Positions 7,947 through 15,365 of a stretch of 64,000 nucleotides of DNA are shown here, in pieces. Both the position numbers and the translations under genes were made by a program. This DNA comes from Thermoplasmata archaeon (GTDB lineage: Archaea; Thermoplasmatota; Thermoplasmata; Methanomassiliicoccales; Methanomethylophilaceae). The notes under the pieces are model-generated. The model had not been told where the DNA came from. It searched no databases and saw only the letters and a program-made list of their open reading frames with translations. Positions within the stretch are counted from its first letter, which is position 1. Each line of letters begins with the position of its first letter. Where the stretch lies: contig SUTB01000001.1 of assembly GCA_015063125.1 (NCBI GenBank), forward strand, positions 682,001 to 746,000, in the 5' to 3' direction.

Positions 7947-9578
7947 ATGAGATATGGAATTGCATTGGACTTGGGTACAAGCGGATTCCGTTGTCAGGCA
8001 GTGGAGCTCGACTCCAAGAAGACTGTCGCGACCGCGATCACGGAACGCCACCCTATCCCCGGTATGAATGTCATCGATCACGTCAACTATGCTATCGAGG
8101 TAGGAGAAGACCTTGCGAACGGATTGATGGTCACCGCCGTCAACAACCTGTTCAAGGAGCTTGCAATCGACCTGTCCAAGGTCGAGACCGTCGCTGTTTG
8201 CGGTAACCCCTTCCAGCTGTCGCTCTTCCAGAACATCGAGATCAGGGACCTCGCCTACGCCGGAAAGAACAAGATCGAGGCTCTCGGAATCGTCTCACCC
8301 GACAGGGGCGGAGCGATCATCGATGCGTCCTCCATCGGACTCATCGGTATGCCCAACGCCAAAGTCATCATACCTCCCGCGGTCACACACGAGATCGGTG
8401 CTGATGCAATGGCCATGATGATGATGACCGACGTCCTCGAGGTCAACGAGCCTTGTCTGGTCGTCGACTACGGAACGAACGCCGAAATGGCTCTGGTCGT
8501 CAACGGAAACATCTACACAGGATCCGCCGCTGCAGGACCTGCCCTCGAGGGACAGCAGATCGAGAGGGGAATGCTCGCAGCACCCGGGGCACTCAGCGAG
8601 GTCATTATCACAGACAAGGGATGGAGATGCATCGTCCTCGACGACACCATCGCACCCCAGGAGGGAGACCTCATCGATCCCAAGACCGGAAAGGTCCTCG
8701 AAGAGGGACCCATGCACGGCAAGGCCGTCGGAATCACCGGAACAGGAGTCATCGCTGCTCTCGCCAACGGAATGAAGACAGGACTCATCCAGAGCTCCAA
8801 GATCATGACCGAGGACGGATTCCTCACACTCCAGGACGGAATCAGGATCAGCTCGGCAGATGTGGAGGAAGCCGGTAAGGCCATCGGAGCCCTGCGTTGC
8901 GGATTCCTCACTCTGATGGATGCCGCCGGACTGTGGGTAGACGATGTGAAGAAGGCATACATGTCCGGAGCATCTGGACTTTATGTGGATCCCATCAAGG
9001 CCATGGAGGTCGGAATGGTAACACCTGGTGCTACCGACATCACTCAGTTCGGAAACACCTCCATCGGAATGGCCAGGAAGATCATCTTCGGAGAGATCAC
9101 CATGGATGAGCTTAAGGCATTCGCCAAGAAGCTCCTGGCGCAGCACGTCATGTTCGCTACTTCGGACATCTTCAAGAACATCTACTCCATCGAGTACTCC
9201 TTCTGGTGCGGAGGAATGCCCTTCAGCGAGTACAACAACATGCTCGAAATGTACGGCATCAAGCCGTTGCCCAAGCTCCCCGATCCAGAGACTGTCGCCC
9301 ACAGGCGCCTCGCAGTCAGGGACCTGCCCGACACCGAGGACTGCAAGGTCCACATCATCACTGCAGGAACCGTTACCACCGGTAAACTGGACGGATGCAT
9401 AGACTGCCACAAGTGCATGAAGGAGTGTCCCGAGAAGGCACTCACCATTGTCACCAAGAACGGCGAGCAGTGGGCAGAGGTCAAGACGGACAAGTGCGGT
9501 GGAACCGCTTGCAGGAGATGCGAGAGGGTCTGCCCCAAGACCTGTCTGAACACCCTCAAACTCAGGCCTGTAGCCTGA
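7947..9578 (+). CDS. ramA: RamA, reductive activase of methylamine corrinoid proteins
   Basis: RamA uses ATP and two [4Fe-4S] clusters to reduce inactive Co(II) corrinoid proteins such as MtmC to the active Co(I) state. The 543-residue protein begins with an ASKHA-type ATPase signature (ALDLGTSGFRCQ) and has a second nucleotide-binding stretch (VVDYGTNAEMALV near residue 170). It ends with two ferredoxin-like cluster motifs, CIDCHKCMKECP and the cysteines in CGGTACRRCERVCP. The length and domain order are those of methanogen RamA. The ribosome site AGAGGG precedes the ATG, and a TATA-like TTTATATG lies near 7893, so it has its own promoter after the mtm terminator. Confidence 0.95.
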   Translation: MRYGIALDLGTSGFRCQAVELDSKKTVATAITERHPIPGMNVIDHVNYAIEVGEDLANGLMVTAVNNLFKELAIDLSKVETVAVCGNPFQLSLFQNIEIRDLAYAGKNKIEALGIVSPDRGGAIIDASSIGLIGMPNAKVIIPPAVTHEIGADAMAMMMMTDVLEVNEPCLVVDYGTNAEMALVVNGNIYTGSAAAGPALEGQQIERGMLAAPGALSEVIITDKGWRCIVLDDTIAPQEGDLIDPKTGKVLEEGPMHGKAVGITGTGVIAALANGMKTGLIQSSKIMTEDGFLTLQDGIRISSADVEEAGKAIGALRCGFLTLMDAAGLWVDDVKKAYMSGASGLYVDPIKAMEVGMVTPGATDITQFGNTSIGMARKIIFGEITMDELKAFAKKLLAQHVMFATSDIFKNIYSIEYSFWCGGMPFSEYNNMLEMYGIKPLPKLPDPETVAHRRLAVRDLPDTEDCKVHIITAGTVTTGKLDGCIDCHKCMKECPEKALTIVTKNGEQWAEVKTDKCGGTACRRCERVCPKTCLNTLKLRPVA

Positions 9579-9588
9579 TTATAATCAT

Positions 9589-9606
9589 GGCCCCCTTCCG
9601 GGGGCC
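9589..9606 (+). terminator. Terminator after ramA
   Basis: Perfect 7-bp stem GGCCCCC/GGGGGCC with loop TTCC, ten bases after the stop and followed by TTTAATTTTT. Because the minus-strand gene at 9636 converges here, it may serve both. Confidence 0.75.
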
Positions 9607-9635
9607 TTTAATTTTTACAAAAATAGAATTGACGA

Positions 9636-10385
9636 TCAGTCGTTCTGATCGTAATCGTCACGGTTGCGGATTCCGAGACGGGCCATCATCTGCGCGAGCA
9701 TATCCTTCATCTCGTAGACGTCGCTCCTGACCATCGCGATCTGCGACTTCATGGAAGCGATGTCCTGCTCGTTCTTCATGACCTTGTCCTGGAATTCCTT
9801 ACTGACACCAGATGCGGTGGCGGAACGTGCACCCTCGGCTTTCAGGGCCTTGATCTTGTTGATGGTGTTGTCACGCCTGAACTGAAGCTTGTTCTTCTCC
9901 TCTGTCAGCCTGGAGAGCTCACCTGCATCGTCGTTCATGTCTGCCTCGACGATCTTCTCCTCCATAACCTTGAGGGATTCCGTCATGGACTTCACCATGT
10001 CGTTCAGCTCGTCTATGTCGTCCGTGTCCGGGACCTCATAGCCCTCATAGGCTTTCGCTGCCTCGGCGTTCCTTGCGTTGGTCTCGTCGATGACAAGCTT
10101 CCTGTAATCCCTTCCAACGGGCTCAAAGGAGACACCGATGGGGTAGACGCTTGCGTTGAGATTCCTGCTGGCGAGTGGAAGCTCTAGTCCTGCCTCGATG
10201 TACGAATCCTCGATCTCCTTTTTGCGGTCAAGGTACTGCCTGATGGTTCTATCGATCTCTTCCACACAGGACTTGTCCGCATCGGAAAGCTCGCCTTTCG
10301 CTAAGATGCAGTCCTTCTAGGCTGCAAGATGGTCGGCCTGCTTCCCAAGGAAACGGATCTCCCTTTCGTACTTGCTCGATGTCAT
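9636..10385 (-). CDS. Uncharacterised coiled-coil protein with in-frame TAG at codon 23 (candidate pyrrolysine protein)
   Basis: I do not recognise the family. From ATG 10385 the frame reads MTSSKYEREIRFLGKQADHL and then AA, meets TAG at 10319-10317 (codon 23), and continues in frame through KDCILAKGELSDADKSC and 209 further residues to TGA, 249 in all. A ribosome-site-like GAGGAAAGG and a TATA box (CTATATATAG near 10415) both point to ATG 10385, not to the GTG at 10265, the first possible start after the amber. The rest is highly charged, with heptad-like stretches (about residues 105-165 and 190-235) suggesting coiled coils. It converges on ramA in the methylamine neighbourhood. The alternative is a 22-codon leader followed by a shorter GTG-started protein; I consider amber decoding more likely. 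Confidence 0.75.
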
Positions 10386-10405
10386 TTCCTTTCCTCTGGA
10401 TTCAG

Positions 10406-10421
10406 TATAGTATGCATCTAT
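10406..10421 (-). promoter_or_regulatory. TATA box of the amber-containing coiled-coil gene
   Basis: On the minus strand CTATATATAG is the only strong promoter element before the gene. It lies about 25-35 bases upstream of the ATG at 10385 and more than 130 bases before the GTG at 10265, which supports the longer reading that contains the TAG. Confidence 0.55.
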
Positions 10422-10486
10422 ATATAGAAGTCCTACCTCATTCTTTTCTTCGAACCGCCATCGTTAATATGTCTGGATTGTGATTT

Positions 10487-10840
10487 ATGTGCATGGATGA
10501 ACTCTGCTCCAAGAGTGCCTATGACGATACCGATCTCCAGCTGAAGGTGGAGACTTTTCTGAAGGACAGGAGCATCGATGCCGTTACAGGGATCAGACGC
10601 ATGGGCAGAGAGAATCTCGTCGACTTCGTTGCCGAGATGGCGAACGGTCTAGGAATAGGGTGCTCGGTATATCCCGACACCTCTGGCAAGGATGCCGTCA
10701 TATTCTACAGCTGGGAGATCATGAAGGATCCTGCTGAATCGCTTCTCAGAGAAAGACCCGGATTGGATGTGCTGCACGGACAGGACCTATGCCATCAGGT
10801 GCCTGCATTAGTCAGATACAATAAGAAAAAGAGGGATTGA
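10487..10840 (+). CDS. Hypothetical protein, 117 residues
   Basis: Not recognised. It is a soluble, acidic, mixed alpha/beta sequence without signal peptide or membrane segment. Its middle (DFVAEMANGLGIGCSVYPDT) resembles a compact alpha/beta fold. Two in-frame starts lie two codons apart (10487 and 10493). A TATA-like TTAATATG at 10464-10471 would place transcription near 10493, making the second start a leaderless candidate. It stands alone between divergent and convergent neighbours; no operon partner suggests a role. Confidence 0.6.
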   Translation: MCMDELCSKSAYDDTDLQLKVETFLKDRSIDAVTGIRRMGRENLVDFVAEMANGLGIGCSVYPDTSGKDAVIFYSWEIMKDPAESLLRERPGLDVLHGQDLCHQVPALVRYNKKKRD

Positions 10841-10876
10841 AAGGGTTTGACGTGTAATGGATTACACGTAACGATT

Positions 10877-11038
10877 TCACTCGATAGCGCCTGAGGGGCA
10901 CTCGTCGATGCATGCTCCGCAGTCGGTGCAAACACTGGCGTCGATGACTGCGACGTCACCGATGGTGATAGCGCCTGAGGGGCAAGCATCTGCACATGCT
11001 CCGCATGAGACACACTCTGATTCAATGATTTTGGGCAT
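10877..11038 (-). CDS. Small 2[4Fe-4S] ferredoxin
   Basis: This 53-residue cytoplasmic electron carrier has two complete cluster motifs, CVSCGACADACPSGA and CTDCGACIDECPSGA, each CxxCxxCxxxCP. The ATG at 11038 (MPKIIESE) is preceded by AGAGGT at suitable spacing and by a TATA box (TTTTAAATATA near 11075). In hydrogen-dependent methylotrophic methanogens such ferredoxins couple the heterodisulfide reductase/hydrogenase complex to the Fpo-like complex. That role here is inference. Confidence 0.93.
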   Translation of the reverse strand: MPKIIESECVSCGACADACPSGAITIGDVAVIDASVCTDCGACIDECPSGAIE

Positions 11039-11189
11039 TTGAGTAACCTCTGAGCAACTGAACAGTTGGACTATATTTAAAATGATTGATGATTTGAACG
11101 TGTGATCATAGATTTTTAGTGAATCCTAACATTTTTTCACTGGCTATATTTAAAAATGCTCGTCAGAAGTCCAAAGTGAAGGTGTTTGA

Positions 11190-11208
11190 AGAGGGGCTGT
11201 CCCCCTCT
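11190..11208 (-). terminator. Hairpin after the TerB/flavin-fold gene
   Basis: Minus-strand stem AGAGGGG/CCCCTCT with a 5-base loop, five bases after the stop codon at 11213. No long T tract follows directly, so it may be an end-protecting hairpin and not a classical terminator. Confidence 0.5.
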
Positions 11209-11212
11209 GTTT

Positions 11213-12079
11213 TCAGAAGATCTTGATCTTCTGGTTGCTGACGTTGACGACCTCTGCGCTTCCGCCCTCGAGAGTGAAGAATCCGAAGGACCATCCCATG
11301 TCGAAGTACATCTGCGCCAGCTCGGGCATGACTGCCTTCAGCATCGGCAGGAGCCTGGGGTCATCGGAGAACACGGCCTTTCCATCCCAGCGGAGGAAGT
11401 CCATTCCTACTGATGCGAGGATCTCGCATTTGGGGTTGGCCTTCAGCTGCTTGTAGACGTCCTTGAAGGTTCCGACACCGAAGTAGATCTTGTCGTCAAG
11501 GTTCAGCTTGAGCCCCAAGATCCTCATCCTAGGCTGGTCGCCGTCCGTTGTGGCGAGGGTGAATACCTGGGCCTTGGTCAGGAATGCATCGATGTACTCC
11601 ATGGGGGTGACATCGATTGTGAGAGGGAGGGCCAGCTGTGCGATCCACTCCTTCTCCTTCTGAGTGACCTCTCCGTCGATGGCGCATACCAGGAGACAGA
11701 GCATGATGATGTCGTCCTTGGTCTTCTCCGATACCAGGCCGATGACGTCGACCATGGTGTCGATGATCTCCTTGTATGCATCCGGAGAGTCCAGGCCCAT
11801 GTTCTTGAAGATCGAGACTCCCTCCTGGTATGTGGTGTCCTCCTCGGTGATCATGTCGAAGATGGGCTTCAAGAGCTCGAATTCCTCCTCGGAGAGCTTT
11901 CCATCGGCCGCTACGGTGGCCAGTATGAACTGGAGGTAGGACTCCAAGGCATCTCCGCCGTCGAGGGTGATCTTCGCCATTTCGTTGATGACTTCCACTG
12001 AGAGCTCGTTGAAGATCTCTGTGAAAGTCTCGGGATCCATAGCTTCCAACTGCTTGCAAAGTGTATCGAAATCGCTCAT
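11213..12079 (-). CDS. TerB-like domain fused to a pyridoxamine 5'-phosphate oxidase-type flavin-binding domain
   Basis: The 288-residue product has two parts. Residues about 40-165 form a helical TerB-like region with the paired acidic signatures ATVAADGKLSEEE and VCAIDGEVTQKEKEW typical of that family. Residues about 165-288 form a split-beta-barrel domain (VFTLATTDGDQPRMRILGL, then IYFGVGTFKDVYKQLKANPK), the fold of FMN- or F420-binding oxidoreductases such as PNPOx-like proteins. The natural substrate is unknown; flavin binding by the second half is inferred from family resemblance. It is monocistronic, with the start at ATG 12079. Confidence 0.8.
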   Translation of the reverse strand: MSDFDTLCKQLEAMDPETFTEIFNELSVEVINEMAKITLDGGDALESYLQFILATVAADGKLSEEEFELLKPIFDMITEEDTTYQEGVSIFKNMGLDSPDAYKEIIDTMVDVIGLVSEKTKDDIIMLCLLVCAIDGEVTQKEKEWIAQLALPLTIDVTPMEYIDAFLTKAQVFTLATTDGDQPRMRILGLKLNLDDKIYFGVGTFKDVYKQLKANPKCEILASVGMDFLRWDGKAVFSDDPRLLPMLKAVMPELAQMYFDMGWSFGFFTLEGGSAEVVNVSNQKIKIF

Positions 12080-12156
12080 GATATCTGCATGGCGAATGAT
12101 TACGTCAGTTCTTAACAGTAGCGAGGAACGGTTCGGACGTTCCTATCATAATGGAA

Positions 12157-12792
12157 TCATCTGAATCTTCTCAGGACCTGCTTGCCTTTCGAAGTCACCT
12201 TCCAGGACAGGTTCCTGTTGGATCCCTCGCTGGTGATGAGCCCCATCCTCTCCAGTTCCTTGGTACGGTAGGACAGCGCGGGTGCGGAGAGGTCTCCCCT
12301 GAGCTCAGAGTTCGTCCTGGAATCGGACGATTTGAACATCATGAACGTGTCCAATACCTTCGTCTGGAGCCTCAATGAGGTCACTTCGGTGATCGAATCG
12401 CCGCCTATCTTGACAGCCCTTCCGTTCCTGATGTAGTAATAATCGGAATCATAGGGTTCCACGGCCTGCCTGAGGGCTATGACGCTTAAACTGTCTCCTG
12501 AGGTGAAATTGACATGGAAAAGCGCGTCCTCATGGGAACACCTCTCATCCTCCAGGATAGAGGCTATGATCGATTGGGTGTAGTCATAATCGTCAGGATC
12601 GATCTGAATGTCCGTGACGTCGCCTATCCCTACTGCGGATAATCCTGAAAGAAGTGTGTCCAGCACATCCTTGTGAACAGGATCGTCGTCGCATAGGAGG
12701 TAGATCCTGTCCACCTGTCTGTCGGACCTCAGGATGCCGAAAACAGACTCCGGTGAATCGCCGATTATGCACAGGTGCACGTCATAGCTCAT
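12157..12792 (-). CDS. CARF-type ligand-binding domain with C-terminal winged helix, transcription regulator
   Basis: This 211-residue putative regulator resembles the Csa3/DUF6293 group. The N-terminal half has a Rossmann-like pattern, with YDVHLCIIGDSPESVF at the start and HVNFTSGDSLSVIALRQAV near residue 95, matching the CARF signature loop. The C-terminal 75 residues look like a winged helix-turn-helix (TNSELRGDLSAPALSYRTKELERMGLI read in two parts, with a wing before KQVLRRFR). CARF regulators bind cyclic oligonucleotides or related nucleotides. No cas gene or CRISPR array is in this window, so a link to immunity is not shown. The probable promoter is flanked by an inverted repeat (12798-12834). 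Confidence 0.72.
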   Translation of the reverse strand: MSYDVHLCIIGDSPESVFGILRSDRQVDRIYLLCDDDPVHKDVLDTLLSGLSAVGIGDVTDIQIDPDDYDYTQSIIASILEDERCSHEDALFHVNFTSGDSLSVIALRQAVEPYDSDYYYIRNGRAVKIGGDSITEVTSLRLQTKVLDTFMMFKSSDSRTNSELRGDLSAPALSYRTKELERMGLITSEGSNRNLSWKVTSKGKQVLRRFR

Positions 12793-12797
12793 TATTA

Positions 12798-12834
12798 TTC
12801 CAAAACTATTTTAAATATTAAAATCATATTGGAA
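12798..12834. promoter_or_regulatory. Inverted repeat flanking the promoter of the CARF-HTH gene
   Basis: TTCCAA (12798-12803) and TTGGAA (12829-12834) are separated by 25 bases that contain the symmetric AT core ATTTTAAATATTAAAAT. That core can act as a TATA box in both directions: toward the regulator (leaderless, start 12792) and toward the RNA candidate at 12838. The arrangement suggests autoregulation by the adjacent winged-helix protein; this is inference. Confidence 0.45.
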
Positions 12835-12837
12835 AAT

Positions 12838-13002
12838 TGTAGAGCATAAGAGATGCGAATGGATAGCACATCTCAGAAGCTTGGTGAATGTCCGGGACGG
12901 ATAAGAGAAAGGCGCGAATCGTAACTTGGAACGCGTGATTCGCATCTGGATGGAATAGCGATTCTCTCGGAATGTTGGATAGATAGCAACGCCCCGGACA
13001 AT
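12838..13002 (+). ncRNA. Candidate structured RNA of unknown family
   Basis: No open frame covers this stretch, but nested complementary segments do: TGTCCGGG (12889-12896) with CCCGGACA (12993-13000), AGAGAA (12904-12909) with TTCTCT (12962-12967), and GCGAATC (12913-12919) with GATTCGC. Side hairpins are GAGATG/CATCTC (12850-12874) and GTTG/CAAC (12974-12990). In addition AGATGCGAAT (12851-12860) is a perfect complement of ATTCGCATCT (about 12938-12947), which would compete with the third stem. Three loops share a GGA-ATAGC-like sequence. A TATA-like core precedes it near 12813. The strand is chosen from that promoter and is not certain. It matches no RNA family I know. Confidence 0.5.
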
Positions 13003-13137
13003 TACTTCATTTTAGTCGAAGGTTATAATATTAACTATATTCCCCTCGAACGTTCGAATATGATTCGAATATTCGATCCATGGGGCTGAATCCTCATCAC
13101 CGCAACAACCTTTTTTACACCTACTCCATAAACTCAG

Positions 13138-13445
13138 AGCGTTAGGAGATGGAGGGTGGCCGACGGTAATCCGCAAGGATGGCTGAGGAAGTTCCCTCCT
13201 CCAAGGGCAAGATGGACAGGCGCAAGCCTGTACGGCGAGAGCCGTGGCAAGGGCCCAGAAACGACACAGACCCGGTAACAAGGATGATCCGTCAGACGGT
13301 GACGTTCCCGGGGATTTGGTGAAACGGCGACCCCCCATCGGAGCAAGTTCATACAACGGGGGAGACCTGCCCGGGACCCGTGGGTAGAACGCGAAGTTGA
13401 ATGCCACCTGAAACAGAAGGGGGGCTACTACCATCACCTGACGCT
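13138..13445 (+). ncRNA. rnpB: RNase P RNA
   Basis: This is the catalytic RNA that removes 5' leaders from pre-tRNAs. The ends pair as a 9-bp P1 helix (AGCGTTAGG at 13138 with CCTGACGCT ending at 13445). Conserved archaeal blocks are present: GAGGAAGTTCCCTCC near 13185, the central CCCAGAAACGACACAGACC segment near 13252, and near the 3' end ACAGAAGGGGGGCTAC (about 13413), the partner of the P4 helix. The length of 308 is in the normal range for type A archaeal RNAs. A weak TATA (TTTTTTACA near 13110) lies 25 bases upstream. Several small open frames over this gene are spurious. Confidence 0.95.
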
Positions 13446-13467
13446 ACTTTCCAGGAAGGATACGTAC

Positions 13468-14691
13468 ATGATGCTGCAGCGCTGTCCGAAATGCTCTAAG
13501 GAGACGGGGATCAGAGTCATCCCCACACAGGAGACCCTCGATAGGGTGCTTCCCCTGCTGGACAAGGCCGGCATGGGTGTTCCCGAGGACATCACCGCGA
13601 CAGACAACCTCGGCATACCCGTATTCTCCATCGACAGACAGAAGACCGCCCTAGGCAAACCCAAGTACTACAACGGAAAGGGCCCGACCGTGGAGCAGGC
13701 CAAGGCATCAGCGATAATGGAGGCCATCGAGAGGTACTCCGCAGAGCAGAGAGAGGATGACGAGGTCGTATACGGATCCTACAACGAGGCATCGGAGGTC
13801 ATGATGACCTGCAACCCCGTGGACATGATCCTTCCGCTGAGGGTGCTCGACATGTACAACAGGAACACGGAGATTGCATGGGTTGAGGCATTCGAGATGT
13901 TCAGAGGATGCCCCATCTGGGTGCCCGCATGCGCCGTGTACTATCCGTATTACCCCGAGGACGATCTACAGCTCTTCAGCTTCCACACAAACGGATTGGC
14001 CTCAGGAAACACAATAGAGGAAGCTATCCTGCATGCGCTGTTCGAGGACATCGAGAGGGATGCATGGAGCATAGCCGAGTACAACGACCGTGCCAATGCC
14101 GATGTCCTCATCAGGGACCAGGATTCAGTGCCTGCCAGGCTCATCAAGAAGTTCAATGACCAGGGTGTGGAGATCCACCTCAAGGACCTCACATCCGATA
14201 TCGGTATCCCCACTATCGGTGCGGCAGCAGATGATGTCAGGACCAAGGACCCCGAGATGCTCACCATCGGAGTGGGAACGCACCTCAACCCTGAGATCGC
14301 GGCCGTGAGGGCCATCACCGAGGTAGCTCAGAGCAGGACCACGCACAAGCACGGTATGAAGATCAACGCCCAGCTCCAGAAAGCAACCATCGAGATGGGA
14401 TACGAGAAGATCAAGAAACTCAACCACATGTGGTTCTCCGAGCACCCCAAGAAGGTGTACCTGGAGGATATGAAGGACAGATCGACTGATTATGTCCTCG
14501 ACGACATCGAGGTCGTGCTCCAGAGCTTGATGGATGCGGGGTTCGACCAAGTCATTTGCGCAGACCTCACCCGCCCCGAGCTGGGAGTCCCTTCGGTGAG
14601 GATGATCGTGCCCGGACTCGAGGTCTGCACGATGGATCCCGAGAGGGAGGGCGGAAGGCTGAGAGGCATGTGGCCTCCCCAGAGGCAGTGA
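13468..14691 (+). CDS. ycaO: YcaO-family ATP-dependent cyclodehydratase/thioamidation protein
   Basis: YcaO proteins activate a backbone amide with ATP. In methanogens the YcaO/TfuA pair is established as making the thioglycine of McrA, and the mcr operon in this window is the obvious client. The 407-residue product has an N-terminal Cys pair (CPKCSKETG) and the ATP-binding YcaO core (GPTVEQAKASAIMEAIERYS, then HALFEDIERDAW and AITEVAQSRTTH with the acidic Mg/ATP ligands). It ends GMWPPQRQ. AGGAAGG precedes the ATG at 13468. The next gene starts two bases after its stop. No tfuA is adjacent, so the partner must lie elsewhere. Confidence 0.88.
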   Translation: MMLQRCPKCSKETGIRVIPTQETLDRVLPLLDKAGMGVPEDITATDNLGIPVFSIDRQKTALGKPKYYNGKGPTVEQAKASAIMEAIERYSAEQREDDEVVYGSYNEASEVMMTCNPVDMILPLRVLDMYNRNTEIAWVEAFEMFRGCPIWVPACAVYYPYYPEDDLQLFSFHTNGLASGNTIEEAILHALFEDIERDAWSIAEYNDRANADVLIRDQDSVPARLIKKFNDQGVEIHLKDLTSDIGIPTIGAAADDVRTKDPEMLTIGVGTHLNPEIAAVRAITEVAQSRTTHKHGMKINAQLQKATIEMGYEKIKKLNHMWFSEHPKKVYLEDMKDRSTDYVLDDIEVVLQSLMDAGFDQVICADLTRPELGVPSVRMIVPGLEVCTMDPEREGGRLRGMWPPQRQ

Positions 14692-14693
14692 GG

Positions 14694-15365
14694 ATGTTCG
14701 AAGGAATCAAGGCAGTCGGATTCGATCTGGACGGGACCTTCCTGAACACTCATGTCGACTACGGCAAGATCAATATGGCTGACCAGAACGCCTGTGCTAG
14801 GCACGGCATCCCGTTCGATCAGCTGGTGTTCACAACAGAGAAGAGATTGAGGAGACCCATCCTTGATTGGCTCGCTGCCAACGGACGTGCGGATGAATTC
14901 CCGGCCATCTCTAAGGAGATCGACTCGGATCTGAACAGCATAGAGTTGGAATTCGTGGATGAGGCGAGGCCTTTCCCCGGTTCTCTGGAATGCGTAAGAC
15001 AGCTGAAATCCATGGGGCTCAAGGTCGGTCTCCTCACCAGGGGCAGTCATCGCTACGGAGTGACCGCTCTTACCAATGCAGGGGTGATCGACTGTTTCGA
15101 TGCTGTCGTAGGCAGGGATTATGCCGACTACGACGACGCCAAACCTTCACCCAAGGCGATGGTGTATTTCGCTGAGGAACTGGGCGTCCAGCCCTCCGAG
15201 ATCCTCTATCTGGGAGACAACAAGACGGATTATCATTCCGCCAGGGATGCTGGCGCTGTATTCGTGGGCGTCTGCTCCGGGTCCATGACCAGGGAAGGAT
15301 GGCTTAAAGAGGATCCGGACATGATCACAGTGCAATACGCCGGCGACGTCATCGGCCTATTGTGA
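14694..15365 (+). CDS. HAD-superfamily hydrolase (phosphoglycolate phosphatase-like)
   Basis: This 223-residue cytoplasmic phosphohydrolase has the HAD motifs in order: DLDGTFLNT (residues about 11-19, nucleophile Asp), LLTRGS (motif II), KPSP (motif III Lys) and GDNKTD (motif IV). An alpha-helical cap domain sits between motifs I and II, giving the type found in phosphoglycolate phosphatases and related enzymes. The substrate cannot be read from sequence. It starts at ATG 14694, two bases after the ycaO stop, so the two form an operon. Its 3' end overlaps the convergent ATPase gene by 17 bases. Confidence 0.85.
   Translation: MFEGIKAVGFDLDGTFLNTHVDYGKINMADQNACARHGIPFDQLVFTTEKRLRRPILDWLAANGRADEFPAISKEIDSDLNSIELEFVDEARPFPGSLECVRQLKSMGLKVGLLTRGSHRYGVTALTNAGVIDCFDAVVGRDYADYDDAKPSPKAMVYFAEELGVQPSEILYLGDNKTDYHSARDAGAVFVGVCSGSMTREGWLKEDPDMITVQYAGDVIGLL

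Noticed and set aside
13012-13437. Open frames over 13012-13437
   Set aside because: They overlap the RNase P RNA, whose conserved blocks and closing helix explain the sequence.
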